A DNA stretch of 64,000 nt from positions 374,035 to 438,034 of the forward strand of contig NZ_JAGMUJ010000007.1 in NCBI RefSeq assembly GCF_019049255.1, read 5' to 3'. This document shows positions 18,063 through 25,503 of this stretch, piece after piece. Numbering within the stretch: position 1 is the stretch's first letter; every line of letters starts with the position of its first letter. The DNA comes from Streptomyces sp. AC558_RSS880. Lineage in GTDB: Bacteria; Actinomycetota; Actinomycetes; Streptomycetales; Streptomycetaceae. The notes beneath the pieces were generated by a model. It was not told the origin of the DNA and did not search any database. It saw only the letters and a list, made by a program, of their open reading frames with translations. The position numbers and the translations under genes were made by a program.

Positions 18063-19772
18063 GTGAACGACCGATACGACGCGGGGTACGGGGCCGACGG
18101 GGGCGCCCCGTACGAGCTCGTCGGCTACGACGAGTACGGCCGGCCTGTCTACCGCCAGGCCACGGACCAGCAGAACCATCAGTACGACGGGTACCAGCAG
18201 CAGGGCTACGGCTACGACCCGTACGGCACGGGCGGACACCAGCAGCCCTCGTACGACCCCTACGGGACCGGGACCGGGACCGGGACCGGAGCCCCGCAGC
18301 AGTCGCAGGCGCCGTCCTACGACTCCTATGACCCCTACGGCACCCGGCAGGACGGCCAGGGCGGCCAGGGCGCCCCGTACGACCCCTACGGGCAGACCGC
18401 GCACACCGGGCAGCAGCCCCGCGTCACCGAGCAGACCGCGCACATCCCGCAGCAGCCCGGACCGGCCGACGACGAGCAGGGCCCCGACGGGCCCGCGCCG
18501 GAGTACCGCACCGAGCAGTTCGCCTTCGTCGAGGAGCCCGACGGCGACTCCGAGGACGTCATCGACTGGATGAAGTTCACGGAGAACCGCACCGAGCGCC
18601 GGGAGGAGGCCAAGCGCCGCGCCCGCAGCCGGATCGTCGCCCTCGTCGTGGTGTTCGCCCTGGTCGTGGCCGGTGGCGTCGGCTACCTCTGGTACGCCGG
18701 GAAACTGCCGGGCCTGTCCGACTCCGGCTCCGGCACGGGCACCACGACGGCCGCGGGCGCGCAGAAGCGGGACGTGATCGTCGTGCACCTGCACGACACC
18801 ACCAACGGCGGCACCGCCACCGCCCTGCTCGTCGACAACACCACCACCGAGCAGGGCACCACCGTCCTGCTGCCCAACTCCCTCGCCCTGACCGCCGACG
18901 ACGGCACCACCACCACGCTCGCCAAGTCGGTCGAGGACGACGGTTCCGAGGGCACCAGGACCGCCCTCGACACCGTCCTCGGCACCGACATCGAGGGCAC
19001 CTGGCGGCTGGACACCCCGTTCCTGCTCACCCTCGTCGACCTCGTCGGCAACATCGAGGTCGACACCGACACCGACGTGCCCGACCCGGACGCGAAGAAG
19101 GGCGAGGCGCCCCTGGTCAGGAAGGGGAAGGGCCAGACCCTCAGCGGCAAGGCGGCCGTCGCCTACGCCACCCACCGCGGCCCGGGCGAGGACCAGAACG
19201 CCCAGCTGGAGCGGTTCGGCCAGGTCCTGCACGGCGTCCTGCGCAAGATGACCTCCGACCCGGACGCCGCCACGGTCACCGTCCAGACCCTCGGGCAGAT
19301 CATCGAGCCGCCGCTCACCGACAAGGACCTCGGCTCCTTCCTGGCCCGGCTCTCCGACCGTGCCAAGGGCGGTGACCACAAGAGCGCGCTGCTGCCCGTG
19401 CAGGACGACGGCACGCTCACCGCCCAGGCGAGCGACAGCGTGGTCAAGGACGTCCTCGGCGGCACCGCCAAGAGCCCCGACCCGGACGCCGCCGTCAGCG
19501 TCTCCGTGCGCAACGCCACCGGGGTGGAGAACCGCACCGAGAAGGCCCGGGTGGTGCTCCTCAACGGCGGCTTCACCTTCCGGGAGGCCGGCACCGCCGC
19601 CGCCTCGGAGGCGACCTCGAAGGTCGTCTACGCGGACGCCGCCGACAAGGAGAACGCCACCGAGGTCGCCAAGACCCTGGGGCTGCCCGCCGACTCCGTC
19701 ACCAAGGGCGAGGTCTCCGCGAACGCCCGCGTCTCGGTCGTCCTCGGCCAGGACTACGAACCCGGCTCGTAG
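18063..19772 (+). CDS. divergent LCP (LytR-CpsA-Psr) family wall-polymer transferase
   Basis: 569 residues. Residues 1-185 are a cytoplasmic Tyr/Gln-rich segment built from repeats of YDPYGT and similar units. One membrane helix (IVALVVVFALVVAGGVGYLW, about 190-210) follows, then an LCP-like domain (about 235-440) and a C-terminal LytR_C domain (VSVRNATGVENRTEKARVVLLN onward). LCP enzymes move teichoic acids from lipid carrier to peptidoglycan. The usual Arg/Asp motifs are changed: the RSD-type loop reads TNGGTATALLVDN and the PRDS-type loop reads LPNS. Only the late HRGPGEDQNAQLERFGQ helix looks conserved. The equivalent S. coelicolor gene (SCO2578) has been described as PdtA, a polydiglycosylphosphate transferase; that identification is from memory. 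GTG 18063 has GAGAGG upstream. Confidence 0.8.
   Translation: MNDRYDAGYGADGGAPYELVGYDEYGRPVYRQATDQQNHQYDGYQQQGYGYDPYGTGGHQQPSYDPYGTGTGTGTGAPQQSQAPSYDSYDPYGTRQDGQGGQGAPYDPYGQTAHTGQQPRVTEQTAHIPQQPGPADDEQGPDGPAPEYRTEQFAFVEEPDGDSEDVIDWMKFTENRTERREEAKRRARSRIVALVVVFALVVAGGVGYLWYAGKLPGLSDSGSGTGTTTAAGAQKRDVIVVHLHDTTNGGTATALLVDNTTTEQGTTVLLPNSLALTADDGTTTTLAKSVEDDGSEGTRTALDTVLGTDIEGTWRLDTPFLLTLVDLVGNIEVDTDTDVPDPDAKKGEAPLVRKGKGQTLSGKAAVAYATHRGPGEDQNAQLERFGQVLHGVLRKMTSDPDAATVTVQTLGQIIEPPLTDKDLGSFLARLSDRAKGGDHKSALLPVQDDGTLTAQASDSVVKDVLGGTAKSPDPDAAVSVSVRNATGVENRTEKARVVLLNGGFTFREAGTAAASEATSKVVYADAADKENATEVAKTLGLPADSVTKGEVSANARVSVVLGQDYEPGS
18264..18287 (+). repeat. in-frame GGGACC hexamer repeat
   Basis: Four perfect GGGACC units encode Gly-Thr pairs inside the Tyr-rich N-terminal segment of the LCP gene. 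Slippage here would add or remove two residues without breaking the frame. Confidence 0.8.
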
Positions 19773-19866
19773 CGCGCTCCGGGCGCACCCTCCGTCATCG
19801 CGTGGGGTGCGCCCGGCGGTCCGTGAGACCCTGGAGGGCAAGTGTCCACCGACCGAAAGCCTCGCA

Positions 19867-20301
19867 GTGACCGCAACCGACCGTTCCCTCGAGCTCGTCA
19901 CCACCGCCGCCCAGGCGGCCGCCGACAAGCTCGCGCACGACATCGTCGCCTACGACGTCAGTGACGTGCTGTCCATCACCGACGCCTTCCTGCTGGCCTC
20001 CGCGCCCAACGACCGTCAGGTCAAATCGATCGTCGACGAGATCGAGGAGCGGCTCAGCAAGGAGCTCGGCGCCAAGCCGGTCCGCCGCGAGGGCGACCGC
20101 GAGGCCCGCTGGGTGCTGCTCGACTACGTCGACATCGTCGTCCACGTCCAGCACAGCGAGGAGCGCGTCTTCTACGCCCTGGAGCGGCTGTGGAAGGACT
20201 GCCCCGAGCTGGAGCTGCCCGAGGACGCCAAGGCCACCCGCGGCAAGGCCGCCGAGCACGCGAAGCTCCAGGAGGCCGTGCAGCCGGGCGGTGAGTGGTG
20301 A
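19867..20301 (+). CDS. rsfS: ribosome silencing factor RsfS
   Basis: A 144-residue member of the RsfS/Iojap (DUF143) family, which binds ribosomal protein L14 and blocks subunit joining when nutrients are short. Conserved blocks are DVSDVLSITDAFLLASAPNDRQVKSIVDEIEE and WVLLDYVDIVVHVQHSEERVFYALERLW. GTG 19867 is the first usable start in frame and its ribosome-binding site is weak. The stop overlaps the next gene by 4 nt, so the two are translationally coupled. Confidence 0.95.
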   Translation: MTATDRSLELVTTAAQAAADKLAHDIVAYDVSDVLSITDAFLLASAPNDRQVKSIVDEIEERLSKELGAKPVRREGDREARWVLLDYVDIVVHVQHSEERVFYALERLWKDCPELELPEDAKATRGKAAEHAKLQEAVQPGGEW

Positions 20302-20966
20302 GCGCCACCGGTGAGGTGAGCGGGCCCGCGCGCCGGGGCCGCCGCGTCATCCTGTGGCGGCACGGCCAGACGTCCTGGAACGTGGAGCGCCGCTTCCAGG
20401 GCTCCACGGACGTGGACCTCACCGAGACCGGCGTCGCCCAGGCCCGCCGGTCCGCCCGCCTGCTCGCGGGGCTGAAGCCCGACGCGATCGTCGCCTCGGA
20501 CCTGAAGCGGGCCGCGGCCACCGCCGCCGAGCTCGCCGCGCTCACCGGCCTGGACGTCACCCACGACGAGGCCCTGCGGGAGACCTACGCGGGCGTCTGG
20601 CAGGGCCTGACGCACGACGAGATCATCGCCAGGTACGGCGACGAGTACACCGCGTGGAAGCGCGGCGAGCCGGTCCGCCGGGGCGGTGGCGAACTGGAGA
20701 CCGAGGTCGCCGACCGCGCCGCCCCCGTGGTGCTGCGGCACGTCGAGAAGCTCCCGGAGGACGGCACGCTCGTCGTGGTCAGCCACGGCGGGACCATCCG
20801 CACCACCATCGGCCGGCTGCTCGGACTGGCCCCGCACAACTGGGAGAGCCTGGGCGGTCTCACCAACTGCTGCTGGTCCGTCCTCGGCGAGGGCGCCCGG
20901 GGCTGGCGGCTGCTCGAGCACAACGCCGGCACCCTGCCGGAACCGGTGCTCGGCGACGACGACTGA
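20298..20966 (+). CDS. histidine phosphatase (phosphoglycerate-mutase-like)
   Basis: 222 residues. WRHGQTSWN (Arg21, His22, Gly23) is the phospho-histidine loop and VSHGGTIRT the second catalytic histidine; the general acid lies in ALRETYAGVWQG. The family includes broad-specificity phosphatases, so the substrate cannot be assigned; a small sugar phosphate or nucleotide is likely. It is coupled to rsfS by a GTGA overlap (20298-20301), and the alternative GTG at 20295 is one codon longer. Confidence 0.9.
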   Translation: MSATGEVSGPARRGRRVILWRHGQTSWNVERRFQGSTDVDLTETGVAQARRSARLLAGLKPDAIVASDLKRAAATAAELAALTGLDVTHDEALRETYAGVWQGLTHDEIIARYGDEYTAWKRGEPVRRGGGELETEVADRAAPVVLRHVEKLPEDGTLVVVSHGGTIRTTIGRLLGLAPHNWESLGGLTNCCWSVLGEGARGWRLLEHNAGTLPEPVLGDDD

Positions 20967-21007
20967 GAGTGCTTCGATCCGGCCCCGGGGCGTCCCGGGA
21001 CCCGGAT

Positions 21008-21037
21008 TTCACTTTCCGGCAGGTCACAGGCTAGAGT
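21008..21037 (+). promoter_or_regulatory. promoter of the first tRNA-Ala gene
   Basis: TTCACT (21008-21013) and TAGAGT (21032-21037) are separated by 18 bp, with transcription expected about 55 nt before the tRNA. This is a vegetative-type promoter. Confidence 0.5.
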
Positions 21038-21098
21038 TCTTCTTGTTCGCCCCGCCGAGCGGGACGGAACACCGGGAAGTCGCCTCGTGTGGCAACCA

Positions 21099-21171
21099 GG
21101 GGCTATAGCTCAGTTGGTAGAGCGCCTGCATGGCATGCAGGAGGTCAGGAGTTCAATTCTCCTTAGCTCCA
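21099..21171 (+). tRNA. tRNA-Ala (anticodon GGC)
   Basis: A 73-nt cloverleaf: acceptor GGGGCTA pairs with TAGCTCC (one G-T), the D arm is GCTCAGTTGGTAGAGC, the anticodon stem CCTGC/GCAGG holds loop ATGGCAT with GGC at 34-36, and the T arm contains TTCAATT. The discriminator is A and CCA is not encoded. Reads GCC and GCT codons. An identical gene lies at 21926. Confidence 0.97.
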
Positions 21172-21178
21172 CATGACG

Positions 21179-21211
21179 AAGATCCCGCCTCCCTCAGGGA
21201 GGCGGGATCTT
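21179..21211 (+). terminator. tRNA terminator hairpin
   Basis: A perfect 15-bp stem AAGATCCCGCCTCCC with GGGAGGCGGGATCTT and loop TCA, starting 8 nt after the tRNA. Confidence 0.9.
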
Positions 21212-21372
21212 TCGTTGTCCGCCGGTGAGCAGAACGGTCCTGGCGCGCGTATACCTCTGCGAGGCGTCGAGCCGTGTCCCGACCGGTACCACGGCGTCGC
21301 TGACCGTGTCGGCCCGGCCGTGGCAGAATCAAACGGCCGGAAGGGGGCGCGGCCCGACGGGAGGGAGTTGTG

Positions 21373-21546
21373 ATGCCTGCGAGCATCCTCGAGGAGGTCG
21401 ACCACCTCCTCGGAGCGGTGTCGACGCGACGGACCTCGACCCGCCTCAGCTGCCCCTCCTGCGGCTCCGCGCACGTCGCCCAGGTGCTCGGCGACAACGG
21501 CGGGGTCTCCTACGTGTGCACGGCCTGCGGCCACAGCTGGAGCTGA
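21373..21546 (+). CDS. 57-residue zinc-ribbon protein
   Basis: ATG 21373 (or the adjacent in-frame GTG 21370) after a GGGAGGGAG ribosome-binding site. An N-terminal amphipathic helix (ILEEVDHLLGAVS) is followed by a zinc ribbon: CPSCGS about 30 residues in, then CTACGH near the C-terminus. This four-cysteine fold usually binds nucleic acid or another protein. It ends 3 bp before the next small zinc protein, implying an operon. No specific family recognised. Confidence 0.8.
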   Translation: MPASILEEVDHLLGAVSTRRTSTRLSCPSCGSAHVAQVLGDNGGVSYVCTACGHSWS

Positions 21547-21549
21547 CCG

Positions 21550-21783
21550 ATGGGTGCACACAGGCGGAAGTGCGACTGGTGCGGCAGCGGGACGCCGATC
21601 GTCCGGGACATGGAGCCGATCAATCCCGACTACCAGTACTGGTGCGAGGAATGCGCGCGGGCGCTGATCATAAAAGGCGACCCCATCGAGACGTACCGCG
21701 AACTCGAGGGGGAGCCGATCTACGGTCGGCTGCTGGAGGAGCACTGCACACTCAAGCGCTTCTATTCGTTCGTGACCGCGTAG
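21550..21783 (+). CDS. 77-residue CxxC zinc-binding protein
   Basis: Starts KCDWCGSG and continues WCEECARALIIKGD: two CxxC pairs about 20 residues apart, a treble-clef or rubredoxin-like metal site. A helical C-terminus ends LKRFYSF. It begins 3 bp after the stop of the preceding zinc-ribbon gene and is probably translated by the same ribosomes. Function unknown; the size suggests a protein or RNA adaptor. Confidence 0.82.
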   Translation: MGAHRRKCDWCGSGTPIVRDMEPINPDYQYWCEECARALIIKGDPIETYRELEGEPIYGRLLEEHCTLKRFYSFVTA

Positions 21784-21831
21784 CCCTCGGTAGGGGCAAT
21801 TCCGGACATAGGCGAGCGAAGTGAAACCGAT

Positions 21832-21862
21832 TTGGTGTTGGCCGGGGTCGACCGTGTAAAGT
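21832..21862 (+). promoter_or_regulatory. promoter of the second tRNA-Ala gene
   Basis: TTGGTG (21832-21837) and TAAAGT (21857-21862) with a 19-bp spacer, about 60 nt upstream of the second tRNA. Confidence 0.5.
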
Positions 21863-21925
21863 TGGCTCTGCCGCCGGGGAAACCGGGCGACGCGGACAAC
21901 ATGCGGCTCCGCCGCGTGAAAGCAA

Positions 21926-21998
21926 GGGGCTATAGCTCAGTTGGTAGAGCGCCTGCATGGCATGCAGGAGGTCAGGAGTTCAATTCTCCTTAGCTCCA
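21926..21998 (+). tRNA. tRNA-Ala (anticodon GGC), second identical copy
   Basis: Base-for-base identical over all 73 nt to the tRNA at 21099-21171, and identity continues into the 3' CA. Promoter and terminator sequences of the two copies differ, so they are independent units. Confidence 0.97.
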
Positions 21999-22006
21999 CA
22001 GAAGTA

Positions 22007-22040
22007 GAGGGCGGATCATCCGAACGGATGGTCCGCCCTC
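22007..22040 (+). terminator. terminator of the second tRNA
   Basis: A 16-bp stem with one G-T pair (22007-22022 with 22025-22040) and a 2-nt loop. Confidence 0.85.
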
Positions 22041-22088
22041 ACTGGTTCCGTCCTTGTCGGGCCTGTTCTTGCCGGGTCTGTTCTTGCG

Positions 22089-22121
22089 GGTTGCGCCCTC
22101 ACCGCCGGTGAGGGCGCAACC
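22089..22121 (-). terminator. terminator of the NuoF-like gene
   Basis: A perfect 15-bp stem GGTTGCGCCCTCACC with GGTGAGGGCGCAACC around loop GCC, touching the stop codon of the leftward gene. Together with 22007-22040 it insulates the convergent units. Confidence 0.85.
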
Positions 22122-23732
22122 TCAGCGTCCCAGGGCGCGCCGACCGCGCCCCTGCGAGAGCACCGGCAGATTGCGCGACGGCGCCTTCGCCTGGGGTGAC
22201 TCGTCCTCGATACGCAGGGCCAGTGCCGGGCAGCGGCGCACCGCCCGCAGCGCCTTCGCCTCCGCGAAACGCGGCACCTGGGCCTGAGCCACCGTCGGGA
22301 AGCCGTCCGCGCCGAGCTGGAAGACCTCCGGGAGGATGTCCGCGCACAGGCCGTGGCCCCGGCACAGCGTCCAGTCGACGTAGATCTTCTGGCGGCTCGG
22401 CCCGTTCTCCTCCCCGCCGCCGCCCGGGATGCCCGTAGGGGCCCTGCCCCCCTCGAAGAGCGGCAGGACACCCGCCACGGGCCGTCCGCAGCCGTTGCCG
22501 AGGACATGGGCGGCGAGGTCGTCGGTGAACGCCTTGAGGGTCGACTCCAGGAACATCGCGGAGCCGTCCGGGTGCGAACACGCCCCGCGCCGCTTCACGT
22601 TCCTGGCGACCTGCTTGACCGCCTCCAGGGCGGCGGGGCCGCCGCCGTTGAGGATGTCCTCGAGGCCGCGCGCGGCGGCCGGCAGCCCCAGGTAGCAGGG
22701 GCCGCACTGGCCGGCGCTCTCCTCCGCCAGCCACTGGGCGACCCGCAGCGACTCGCCCAGCGGGCAGGTGTCCTGACTGATCGGCAGGATCGCGCCCGCG
22801 CCCAGCGAACCGCCCACCGCGTCCAGGGAGTTGCGGGAGACGATCGCCTCGTTGACGGTCGCCGCGTCGATCCACTTGCCGTGGTAGCCGCCCGTCAGCA
22901 CCCCCTGCGGCATCGGCGGGGCGCCGGCGAGCTGGAGGACGTAGCGCAGCGGCACACCCGTCGGCACCTCGATCACCATGGGGCGGGCCACCGCCCCGGA
23001 CACCGTGAGCATCACGGTGCCCGGCTCGTCGTACAGGCCGGTGTTGCCGTAGCGCTCCGGGCCGATGCGGGCGGCGATGGCGAGCTGGGCGAACGTCTCG
23101 GCGTTCGACAGCAGCGTGGGCGCGCCGCCGACGCCGTTCTTCGAGGCGCTGACCTTGCGGCCCGGCGGGATGGCCGGGCCGCCGTCGATGGAGCGGATCA
23201 GGGAGGCCGCCGCGCCCGTGACCATGCGGACCGGGTTGCGCTGCACGCGGGCGCGCAGCGCGGAGCGGCGCCCGTTGTTCAGGCCGCGTTCGGCGAGCGC
23301 GGCCTCCATGGAGCGCTGGGTGGACTCCCGGGTGACCCCCACCACGAGCGTGCGGGCACCCATGGCCTCGGCGCACAGCAGCGCGCCGTCCAGGATGAGG
23401 TGCGGGGCACGGTTGATCAGCACCGTGTCCTTGCGGCAGGCCGGCTCGTCCTCGCTGCCGTTGACGACGACGACCGGCCGCACGCCGCGCTTGATCGCCG
23501 ATTCGGCGACCGAGCGCAGCTTCTTGTGGAAGGGGAAGCCCGCGCCGCCGCGGCCCCTGAGGTTGATGCGTTCGGCGAGCTGCGCGAGCTGCTCACCGCC
23601 CAGGGGTTCGAGCGGCCCGTGCACCTTGAGGTGCATGGGCAGGTCGAGCCGGTCGACAAGGTCGAAGCCCGACGTGAGCTGGGGAAGCCCGACCACGCGG
23701 ACTTCGGGTACGTCGGGCAGGGCCTCGTTCAC
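22122..23732 (-). CDS. NuoF-like flavoprotein fused to a 3Fe-4S-type ferredoxin domain
   Basis: 536 residues. Residues 1-430 resemble the 51-kDa FMN/NADH subunit of complex I: GRGGAGFP near 60 (flavin loop), then a NuoF core with GVGGAPTLLSNAETFAQL. The iron-sulfur motif reads SAGQCGPC: Cys343 and Cys346 are present but the first ligand position is Ala340 instead of the usual Cys. A later Cys in RGACSHPDG may be another ligand. Residues about 445-515 form a small ferredoxin (CRGHGLC and RRCPAL), matching the three-cysteine pattern of P450-type 3Fe-4S ferredoxins. It is coupled by a 4-nt overlap to the membrane protein upstream, suggesting electron transfer between NAD(P)H, ferredoxin and membrane heme. 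A true complex I subunit is unlikely: no other nuo gene is near. Confidence 0.82.
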   Translation of the reverse strand: MNEALPDVPEVRVVGLPQLTSGFDLVDRLDLPMHLKVHGPLEPLGGEQLAQLAERINLRGRGGAGFPFHKKLRSVAESAIKRGVRPVVVVNGSEDEPACRKDTVLINRAPHLILDGALLCAEAMGARTLVVGVTRESTQRSMEAALAERGLNNGRRSALRARVQRNPVRMVTGAAASLIRSIDGGPAIPPGRKVSASKNGVGGAPTLLSNAETFAQLAIAARIGPERYGNTGLYDEPGTVMLTVSGAVARPMVIEVPTGVPLRYVLQLAGAPPMPQGVLTGGYHGKWIDAATVNEAIVSRNSLDAVGGSLGAGAILPISQDTCPLGESLRVAQWLAEESAGQCGPCYLGLPAAARGLEDILNGGGPAALEAVKQVARNVKRRGACSHPDGSAMFLESTLKAFTDDLAAHVLGNGCGRPVAGVLPLFEGGRAPTGIPGGGGEENGPSRQKIYVDWTLCRGHGLCADILPEVFQLGADGFPTVAQAQVPRFAEAKALRAVRRCPALALRIEDESPQAKAPSRNLPVLSQGRGRRALGR

Positions 23733-25018
23733 TTATAGCCTCCGGACGGAGTGTTCCAAGGTTCGCCCGAACCCGGTGCGTCGAAGTCGTAGGACGACGA
23801 GGGCGACGCACCGGGGAGTGGTTCATTGGCGGGACCGCTGTTGTACGTGTCACTCGGGTTGTACGTGGCGTAGAGGCCGTTCGTCTCACCGGTGTCGTAC
23901 ACATCACTCGAACCGAAGCCGGAGGCGGCCGAATTGTCATAGGCCGGGATGGTGTATCCGGTGTCCTGGAGCGGGTCGTACGCCGACGGCGGGGCCTCGC
24001 CGACCGGTGGCGGGGACGGGATCGGCCAGTTGCCCGAGGTGCTGGAGGGGCCGTCCACGCGCGGGACGGCCTCCGTGGGCCGCATGTCCAGCGGCAGCTC
24101 CATGCGGGCGGTCGCGTCGGTGAGGGGCGTCTGCCCGGCCGGTGGCCGGCCGGGCGCCGACACCGCGCGGTAGGCGGCCGCGAAGCCGTTCGCCGGTTCC
24201 GGGGCGGGGGCGCGTTCGGCGGTCTCGTACAGCGGGCGCTCCTCGCGCGGGCGCCCGCCCCGCCGGTCGCCGTCCCCGCGCGGACGCCCGTCGCCCCGCG
24301 CGGAGTCGCGCCCGCCGCCGTATCCCGGCAGGGGGGACCCGGCCGCCCGGGACCTGCTCTCCTCCAGCCGTTCCTCGCGGCCCCGCTGCGGGCCGGCGAC
24401 GGCGTCGAGCAGCGCGGTGATCCGGTCGGCGATTCCGCGCTTGACGCGGGGCGGGGAGGCGCGCACGGCGAGGGCCGCCATGACGCCGACCAGGGACAGC
24501 CCGTAGAGGATCAGGAAGATCGGCTTCGCGGCTCGACCCGCGTAGAGGCCGTGCACCAGCGCGGCGCACCAGGCCGGATAGGCCAGCATGTGCATCGCCC
24601 GCCAGCGGGCCGCGACCGGTGCCGGGGAGGCGAAGCGGTTGCGCAGCACACCGGTGATGCCCACGAAGACCATCAGCAGGCCGGCGAGGGTGCCGAGCCC
24701 GATGAGGAAGGACCGGCCGGCGACGGCCTCGTCGTCCGTGAGGGCCAGCCCGAAGGGGACGACCGCGGCGATCCACGTGGTGTGGTCCAGGGCCAGCTTG
24801 ATGCCTATGTGCATCAGCAGGAAGACGATCGAGGCGACCGCGGTGGTCCGGTGCACCGCCTGCGCCAGGATCCGCTGGCGGGGACCCAGCAGGATCCGGT
24901 CCTGGGCGACGAGCCCCCAGATCACCGAGCAGCTGAGGCAGACGAGCGACAGGACGCCCACGCCGAAGTTGAGGAACTCGGCGAACCAGTCGTCCGCCGT
25001 GCTGTCGTCCGGCCTCAC
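23729..25018 (-). CDS. cytochrome-b / ferric-reductase-like membrane protein
   Basis: 429 residues. The first 190 contain about five membrane helices. Two helices carry paired histidines (HRTTAVASIVFLLMH and MHMLAYPAWCAALVH), a spacing suited to binding two b-type hemes, as in ferric reductase-like transmembrane domains. The remaining 240 residues form a long Arg/Gly- then Pro/Tyr-rich disordered tail, expected in the cytoplasm. GTG 25018 follows GGGAGGCAGG. The stop overlaps the NuoF-like gene start, so the two are one operon and probably one redox complex. The acceptor (ferric iron, a quinone or a P450-like enzyme) cannot be read from the sequence. Confidence 0.82.
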   Translation of the reverse strand: MRPDDSTADDWFAEFLNFGVGVLSLVCLSCSVIWGLVAQDRILLGPRQRILAQAVHRTTAVASIVFLLMHIGIKLALDHTTWIAAVVPFGLALTDDEAVAGRSFLIGLGTLAGLLMVFVGITGVLRNRFASPAPVAARWRAMHMLAYPAWCAALVHGLYAGRAAKPIFLILYGLSLVGVMAALAVRASPPRVKRGIADRITALLDAVAGPQRGREERLEESRSRAAGSPLPGYGGGRDSARGDGRPRGDGDRRGGRPREERPLYETAERAPAPEPANGFAAAYRAVSAPGRPPAGQTPLTDATARMELPLDMRPTEAVPRVDGPSSTSGNWPIPSPPPVGEAPPSAYDPLQDTGYTIPAYDNSAASGFGSSDVYDTGETNGLYATYNPSDTYNSGPANEPLPGASPSSSYDFDAPGSGEPWNTPSGGYK

Positions 25019-25254
25019 GACCTGCCTCCCGGCGTCACGGCGCGGAGCGGGTACGACGGAGCCGCAGCCGACCGGCCCCGAGCGGGGGGTGGTGGGCTGC
25101 TGTCTGGACGAGGGTTCATGGGGGCAACTCCGAAGGTTCGGTAAAGCGGTCCCGCTGCCGAACTCTAAGGCTCGTCATACCGATGAGTACGGGGTTTGAG
25201 TTATTGCGCTGTTATCAAAAGACAATGAGGCCGTTGCGATGTCCCTTAGCAGTC

Positions 25255-25286
25255 GTTACGCGAAGTAACCCTTGACCTTGGGTCAA
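25255..25286. promoter_or_regulatory. two adjacent operator-like palindromes
   Basis: GTTAC-GCGAA-GTAAC (25255-25269) and TTGACC-TTG-GGTCAA (25272-25286) lie 2 bp apart in the 485-bp divergent gap between the cytochrome-b operon and leuS. The rest of 25019-25340 holds an AT-rich patch (25195-25230) that probably contains the leftward promoter. The binding proteins are unknown. Confidence 0.45.
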
Positions 25287-25303
25287 CATGTCGTGGAAGC
25301 GCG

Positions 25304-25333
25304 TCGCGACCGGATCGGTGGCTGCGGTACCCT
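25304..25333 (+). promoter_or_regulatory. promoter of the leuS leader
   Basis: TACCCT (25328-25333) ends 6 nt before the leader-peptide ATG, with TCGCGA (25304-25309) 18 bp upstream as a weak -35. The transcript would start at or next to the leader ATG, giving a leaderless leader peptide. Confidence 0.5.
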
Positions 25334-25339
25334 GGCGCC

Positions 25340-25378
25340 ATGCGTGCCGTACGCCTTCTGCTTAGCGAGCCGCGCTGA
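25340..25378 (+). CDS. leucine leader peptide of leuS (12 residues)
   Basis: ATG 25340 to TGA 25376-25378 encodes [12 protein letters not shown]. Three consecutive Leu codons (CTT CTG CTT), two of them rare in this genome, make a ribosome-stalling sensor for charged leucyl-tRNA. A hairpin with a T-run lies 46 nt beyond the stop. Ribosome-mediated leucine attenuators of this kind have been predicted for actinobacterial leu genes. This one should raise leuS expression when leucyl-tRNA is scarce. Confidence 0.75.
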   Translation: MRAVRLLLSEPR

Positions 25379-25423
25379 TCAGTCCCGACCGCCGGTCACC
25401 GGCAGGCCGGAATCGGCGCGGCG

Positions 25424-25448
25424 TCCCCTCCTGTGCGAGGGGATTTTT
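25424..25448 (+). terminator. attenuator terminator upstream of leuS
   Basis: TCCCCTC (25424-25430) pairs with GAGGGGA (25437-25443), followed by TTTTT (25444-25448): a Rho-independent terminator 56 bp before the leuS start. A second stem, GCCGCGC (25369-25375) with GCGCGGC (25416-25422), begins in the leader peptide gene and encloses GCCGGTCACCGGC. A ribosome stalled on the Leu codons would change this folding. Confidence 0.75.
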
Positions 25449-25503
25449 CATTTCCAGGAAGCCGCAGCAGCAGGCAGAGACGATCGATGGAGCATTGAGG
25501 ATC

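Noticed and set aside
18241-18450. CRISPR-like spacing in the Tyr-rich repeat region of the LCP gene
   Set aside because: The repeats are short, in frame and variable (YDPYGT units), with no conserved palindromic repeat of 24-40 bp or unique spacers.
21099-21998. The tRNA pair as attachment sites of an integrated element
   Set aside because: There is no integrase or phage-like gene nearby, and both tRNAs are full length with their own promoters and terminators.
22122-23732. The NuoF-like gene as part of the complex I operon
   Set aside because: No other nuo genes are adjacent, a cluster ligand is missing, and it is fused to a ferredoxin and coupled to a cytochrome-b-like protein.
25495-25497. 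TTG as an earlier leuS start
   Set aside because: ATG 25504, three codons later, follows GAGG and gives a normal LeuRS N-terminus.
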